This document shows, piece by piece, positions 60,063-64,000 of a stretch of DNA of 64,000 nucleotides; the stretch's first letter is position 1; each line of letters opens with the position of its first letter. Made by a program: the position numbers and the translations under genes. The DNA comes from Sediminicoccus sp. KRV36 (GTDB lineage: Bacteria > Pseudomonadota > Alphaproteobacteria > Acetobacterales > Acetobacteraceae): contig NZ_CP085081.1 in NCBI RefSeq assembly GCF_023243115.1, positions 310,001-374,000 on the forward strand. The letters run 5' to 3'. The notes under the pieces were generated by a model that was not told the origin of the DNA, made no database searches, and saw only the letters and a list, made by a program, of their open reading frames with translations.

Positions 60063-61000
60063 CAATAGCCTCGCGCGGGGTCATAGGCATGGGGAGGGGC
60101 CTCACCGCGCTCGAGCATGGCGATGACGTCGGCGATATAGCGTGCGCGCTCGGCGCGAGTCGGCAGGCTGGCGGTGTGCGGCGTGACGATGACGCCCGGA
60201 TGCGACCAGGCCGGGTTTTCGGCTGGCAGGGGCTCGGGCGCGAAGACATCCAGCACTGCGCCGGAGAGCTGCCCGGAATCGAGCGCGGCCAGGATATCGG
60301 GCAGCACCTGCTGCGAGCCGCGCCCCACCTGCACCAGCCCGGCACCGCGCGGCAGCTTCGCCAGCAGGGGGGTGGCGATGATACCCTGCGTCTCGGGCGT
60401 GGCCGGCAGCAGGCACACCAGCACGTCCGTGCCGGCGAGGAAGGCGTCCAGCTCAGCGGCCCCGGCGAAGCTCTCCACGCCCGGGATGGATTTGCGGCCG
60501 CGCGACCAGCCCCGCACGGGAATGCCCAGGCCCAGCAGCATGCGCGCCGTATGCTCGCCCATGGCGCCCAGGCCCATGATGCCGACGGTGCGTGCCGCCG
60601 CGGCAAAGGGCGGGTCCACATTTTCCCAGCGCCGCGCGGCCTGGAGCTGCGCCATGCGCCGCGCTTCCTTGGCCAGCGAAAGGACGGCCCAGCAGACGAA
60701 TTCCCCCATGCGCTGCGCGGCTTCCCACGGCACGCAGCGGATCACCGGCACGCCAGGCGGCAAATGCGGGTCACTGGCGATGTGATCCACGCCGGCGCCC
60801 GAGCCGAAGATGGCCTTCAGCTTCGGGAAGCCGGCAAGGCGGCCGGGCTCCGGGTCCCAGACGACGGCGTATTCCACGCGCGCCGGATCCAGGCCCGGTT
60901 CATCCCACCAGCGCACATCCAGCTGCGGGGCATGGGCCGCGAAACCAGCGCGCCACTCCGCGACGGCTGCTTCGCCGCCGGATTTCACCACGAGGATCAC
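60062..61000 (-). CDS. D-2-hydroxyacid dehydrogenase (glyoxylate/hydroxypyruvate reductase A type)
   Basis: A 312-residue NAD(P)-dependent dehydrogenase. The cofactor motif is TVGIMGLGAMGEHTARMLLG; LVCLLPATPETQGIIATPLL, GAGLVQVGRGSQQVLPDILA (catalytic arginine region) and PLPAENPAWSHPGVIVTPHT (active-site histidine in PHTAS) follow. The short N-terminal domain with VWDPEPGRLAGFPKLKAIFG is that of GhrA. The start is a GTG at 61000, seven bases after the receptor gene stop. It likely reduces or oxidises a 2-keto/2-hydroxy acid derived from the transported compound (inference). Confidence 0.92.
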   Translation of the reverse strand: MILVVKSGGEAAVAEWRAGFAAHAPQLDVRWWDEPGLDPARVEYAVVWDPEPGRLAGFPKLKAIFGSGAGVDHIASDPHLPPGVPVIRCVPWEAAQRMGEFVCWAVLSLAKEARRMAQLQAARRWENVDPPFAAAARTVGIMGLGAMGEHTARMLLGLGIPVRGWSRGRKSIPGVESFAGAAELDAFLAGTDVLVCLLPATPETQGIIATPLLAKLPRGAGLVQVGRGSQQVLPDILAALDSGQLSGAVLDVFAPEPLPAENPAWSHPGVIVTPHTASLPTRAERARYIADVIAMLERGEAPPHAYDPARGY

Positions 61001-61007
61001 GCGCGGA

Positions 61008-62114
61008 TCAGCCGGTGACCATGTCGATATAGTCGGCGTTCACGCGGGCGTAGTTTTCGCCCCACCAGCGGCCATTCTGCGCCAGCTGCACGCGCGCATT
61101 GGCGGGCTCGGTCGGGTTGAAGCGGCGGAACTCCTCGGGCACCAGGGCGGCGGCGCGCGGGTTGGTCGGGCCATTGCCGAGGAACTTCAGCAACTCCACC
61201 TGATTCTCGGGGCTGGCCAGCATGGAAGCCAGCAAGCGCTGCGCCATCTCCCCGCCCGGATTGCCGCGCGGGCTGACGAAGATGCCAGGCTGCAGGATCG
61301 CCTGGTTCCAGATGAACTTGAACCGGCCGTTGCTTTCCTGCTCCAGCACCTTGGCGCGGGTGTGCCAGATCTGGCCCATCACCGCCTCGCCGGTCCGCAT
61401 GAACTGCTCGGATTCCGCGCCGCCATTCCAGAAGACCAGGTTGCGGCGGATTTCCCGCACGCGTGCGAGGCTGGCCCGCACATCGAGCGGATAAAGATTG
61501 GCCATGTCCTTGCCCAGCGACATCTGCGCCGCATCAAGCACGCCCGCCGCATCGCGCCGCAGCAGCCGCGTGCCGGGGAACTTCCGGAGGTCCCAGAAAT
61601 CCGCCCAGCCGGTCGGAGCCTCAGGGAATTTGGTGCTGTCATAGACCAGCACATTGCTGAAGGAGTAGGGCGCGGCGCCGTGTTCCAGCGCGAAGACCGG
61701 GGCGATCACATCGTCCCGCTTCACGATGTTGTAGTCGATGGGATTGAGCAGATTCATGCCGCCCAGCAGGTAGGCAGAGGTATGCGAGGAATCGCAGAGA
61801 TCCCAGGTGGTGCGCCCGCTCTCCACCATCGAGCGGATGCGTCCGGCGGAAGGGCCCGTGCTGTCCTGCACCACGCGCCAGCCGGCATTGGCGGCCTGGA
61901 AGGGCTCGCCGTAGAAGCGGCCGAAGCCCTGGTTGGCGATGCCGCCCCAATTCACCATCACAAGCTGCCGCGCAGCCTGGGCTTGCGCGTCATGGCCACC
62001 GAGGGCCGCGGCGCCGAGGGCGGCGAGGCCCATCAGCAGCGTGCGGCGATCCACCTGGCCTTCGCGGAACTTCCGCAATGCCAGCTCGACGCAATCCTGT
62101 TGGAAGCTTTGCAT
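61008..62114 (-). CDS. ABC transporter substrate-binding protein, PotD/PotF-like
   Basis: A 368-residue periplasmic receptor (SBP_bac family 1/8 type). The signal region is unusual: a 20-residue polar N-terminus then DRRTLLMGLAALGAAALGGH, a twin-arginine-like signal set back from the start. The fold is shown by LVMVNWGGIANQGFGRFYGE, TTWDLCDSSHTSAYLLGGMN and APTGWADFWDLRKFPGTRLL. The ATG at 62114 has GGAG six bases upstream. First gene of the six-gene operon, divergent from a flavin monooxygenase gene. Confidence 0.92.
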   Translation of the reverse strand: MQSFQQDCVELALRKFREGQVDRRTLLMGLAALGAAALGGHDAQAQAARQLVMVNWGGIANQGFGRFYGEPFQAANAGWRVVQDSTGPSAGRIRSMVESGRTTWDLCDSSHTSAYLLGGMNLLNPIDYNIVKRDDVIAPVFALEHGAAPYSFSNVLVYDSTKFPEAPTGWADFWDLRKFPGTRLLRRDAAGVLDAAQMSLGKDMANLYPLDVRASLARVREIRRNLVFWNGGAESEQFMRTGEAVMGQIWHTRAKVLEQESNGRFKFIWNQAILQPGIFVSPRGNPGGEMAQRLLASMLASPENQVELLKFLGNGPTNPRAAALVPEEFRRFNPTEPANARVQLAQNGRWWGENYARVNADYIDMVTG

Positions 62115-62452
62115 CTTCATCTCCTGCACATGCCCTGGTGGCTGGAGGGCGAGGGGCAGCTTCGCCGGGGCGCTGCCAGCCATCGCTTTCCTGCGGCAAG
62201 ATCACCACGCGCCAGCCGGCCCCGCAATCGCCGATTCCCGGCGGTTTGCCCCCGCGCGGCCTTACATCGCCTTCCGCGCGATCAATCTGCACAGCTTGGC
62301 CGCATCATGCAGCGGGCTGCGGTGCCGGTTGGCTGGTTGCGCAGCCTGCCGCACTCTCGCATGCTGGTCCGCAACACGCCCGTCATCCGCGCAACATCCG
62401 TTTCTCCGCGCCGTATCGGCGCGCCTCCTTGCCGCGTGAAAGACATGACCGC
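62115..62452. other. Divergent promoter region between ABC operon and monooxygenase
   Basis: No gene in this 338-base gap. It must contain both promoters, though no clear -35/-10 pair is visible. A small stem CGCGCC-GTATC-GGCGCG (62407-62423) lies about 30 bases before the monooxygenase start and may be a leader hairpin or regulator site. Confidence 0.5.
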
Positions 62453-63769
62453 ATGACGCAACCCTTCCATCTTGGCTGGTTCCTCCAGGGTTCCTCCGTG
62501 CAGGCCTGGGGCGAGCCCTGGACCGGCGCCATCGGCCGCGACTGGCGCGTGCCCGAGCTGTTCTGCGACCTCGGCCGCGCGCTGGAACGCGCCTGCTTCG
62601 ACTACGTGCTGATCGAGGACTCGTCCTATATCGGCGAGAGTTTCGGCGGCTCGCGCCAGATCTATCTGGAGAACGGCATCGCCGTGCCGCGCCAGGACCC
62701 GAGCGTCATCGCCACGCTGATGACGGCGGCCACCAGCCGCATCGGCATTGTTCCCACCCTCTCCACCTTCGCCTATCCGCCCTATCTGCTGGCGCGGCTG
62801 GTGGCGACGCTGGATCAGGTCTCCGGCGGGCGGATCGGCTGGAATATGGTGACGGGCAGCAGCGACTATGCCGCCATGAATTATGGCCTGCCCGGCATGC
62901 CCGACCATGACCTGCGCTATGACATGGCGGATGAATACATGGCCGCCGTGAATTCGCTCTGGGATTCCTGGGAGCCGGGCGCGGTGCTGGCCGATACCGC
63001 AAGCGGCATCCTGGTGGACCACACCAAGGTCCATGCTGCGGATTTCAAGGGCAAATGGTTCACCACGCGCGGCCCACTCAATTCCGGTCCCTGCGTGCAG
63101 GGCCGCCCGGTCATCGCCCAGGCCGGCGGCAGCCCCCGCGGCAAGCGCTTTGCGGCCCTGCATGCCGATACCGTGGTGGCGAGCGTGAAGGGGGCGGCCG
63201 GCATGCGCGCCTATCGTGACGACGTGCGGGCCCATGCTGTGGCCCAAGGGCGCAATCCCGACCACATCAAGATCCTCTTCCTCGTCAGTCCCGTGCTGGG
63301 GGAAACGATGGAGGAGGCCCAGCTTCGCCGCCGCCAGCGCCAGGCCCGGGCCGAGGCGCAGGTGCCGCTGATGCTCGCGCATTTCGGCAAGATCACGAAT
63401 ATTGATTTCGGCAAGATGGACATGGATGCGCCGGTCAACACGATGCACCTGACCACCAACGGCCACCAGCAATCCCTTGATGAATTCAAGCGTTTCGCCG
63501 GCACGCGCAGCCTGCGTGAGGCGATGCTCAGCTATCGCGGGAATCCCGGCTCGGTGGAATTGACCGGCACGCCGGATGCCGTGGCCGGACAGATGGCGGA
63601 AGCGATGCAGGAGGCGGGCGGCGATGGCTTCCTGCTTTCGCTCAACGACGTCAGCCGGCGCAGCGTGGCGGAGGTGGCTGATGGGCTGGTGCCGGCCCTG
63701 CAGGCGCGCGGCCTGGTGCGCCGTGCCTATGCGCATGATCAGTTCCGGGACAATCTGCTGGAGTTCTAG
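62453..63769 (+). CDS. LLM-class flavin-dependent monooxygenase (NtaA/SnaA/DszA family)
   Basis: A 438-residue FMN-dependent TIM-barrel oxygenase of the nitrilotriacetate monooxygenase group. Blocks are HLGWFLQGSSVQAWGEPWTG, FDYVLIEDSSYIGESFGGS, VPRQDPSVIATLMTAATSRI, SGGRIGWNMVTGSSDYAAMN and GRPVIAQAGGSPRGKRFAAL. These enzymes need a separate flavin reductase, which is not adjacent. The ATG at 62453 is in frame with the conserved start; an ATG at 62445 is out of frame. Divergent from the ABC operon, so the imported compound may be its substrate, or it may release it (inference). Confidence 0.92.
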   Translation: MTQPFHLGWFLQGSSVQAWGEPWTGAIGRDWRVPELFCDLGRALERACFDYVLIEDSSYIGESFGGSRQIYLENGIAVPRQDPSVIATLMTAATSRIGIVPTLSTFAYPPYLLARLVATLDQVSGGRIGWNMVTGSSDYAAMNYGLPGMPDHDLRYDMADEYMAAVNSLWDSWEPGAVLADTASGILVDHTKVHAADFKGKWFTTRGPLNSGPCVQGRPVIAQAGGSPRGKRFAALHADTVVASVKGAAGMRAYRDDVRAHAVAQGRNPDHIKILFLVSPVLGETMEEAQLRRRQRQARAEAQVPLMLAHFGKITNIDFGKMDMDAPVNTMHLTTNGHQQSLDEFKRFAGTRSLREAMLSYRGNPGSVELTGTPDAVAGQMAEAMQEAGGDGFLLSLNDVSRRSVAEVADGLVPALQARGLVRRAYAHDQFRDNLLEF

Positions 63770-63872
63770 CGTAGCCCCTCAGGCTGCGCCGCGCCGGAAA
63801 GCTGGCGACCCGCATCTCCGGCCGGGTGCCACCCCTGGAGCGGCGCGGCCTGTCATGGCACAATCCGTCTGC

Positions 63873-63955
<83 letters not shown>

Positions 63956-64000
63956 AGCCCAAGGCGGCGTCGCCAAGGGGCGGCCGCTATTCCACCACCC

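Overview
The window is high-GC DNA with almost no gaps between genes. It looks like a chromosome segment of an alphaproteobacterium, most likely an Acetobacteraceae member related to Roseomonas. This is an inference from gene content: a COX15-type heme A synthase, alphaproteobacterial SecB, DUF2783, a COQ9-like TetR-fold protein, a phasin, several Bug-type (TctC) solute receptors, a TRAP carrier and an elongator tRNA-Met. No phage, plasmid or CRISPR features are visible. The only mobile DNA is a small probable IS5-family remnant near 45.2-45.3 kb.

Layout, 1-16 kb: the end of an RND pump gene, DUF2889, secB, and a three-gene glycan block (DegT aminotransferase plus two glycosyltransferases). 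Next come TRAP permeases dctM and dctQ without a receptor gene, and a MarR/Tat-nitroreductase pair with a double operator. A TPP riboswitch, preceded by four 46-bp repeats, controls an orphan family-5 ABC receptor. These are followed by a Bug receptor with its MarR regulator, a SirB1-like transglutaminase, a stand-alone BLUF photoreceptor, a TVP38-type membrane protein and a polyprenol-phosphate glycosyltransferase.

16-35 kb: heme A synthase overlaps the start of a 1629-residue histidine kinase with 11 tandem PAS-like units. Then follow tldD, a catabolic operon (odd MBL-fold protein, FAD monooxygenase, DUF2783, M20 amidohydrolase), a phasin, a COQ9-like protein, a divergent Bug receptor/cyclic amidohydrolase pair, DUF1622, a GTPase-like membrane protein with a broken P-loop, and fumarylacetoacetase.

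35-45 kb: a lipid A/Kdo block (LpxH-like hydrolase, GT4, DUF374 acyltransferase, KdtA, LpxK), tRNA-Met, two small lipoproteins, proB, uppP and two small exported proteins.

45.6-56.5 kb: a surface-sugar cluster. Glycosyltransferases flank a CDP-hexose pathway (RfbF, RfbG, C-methyltransferase, 3,5-epimerase, CmcI-like methyltransferase, reductase), which predicts a branched, possibly O-methylated 6-deoxyhexose. Many joints overlap by 1 or 4 bases, so this reads as one or two operons.

56.5-64 kb: a six-gene leftward operon combines a spermidine/putrescine-type ABC importer with a class II aldolase-like protein and a D-2-hydroxyacid dehydrogenase. It is divergent from a flavin-dependent monooxygenase. 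A tRNA-Leu(UAA) closes the window. All family assignments come from reading motifs and lengths; no database search was run.
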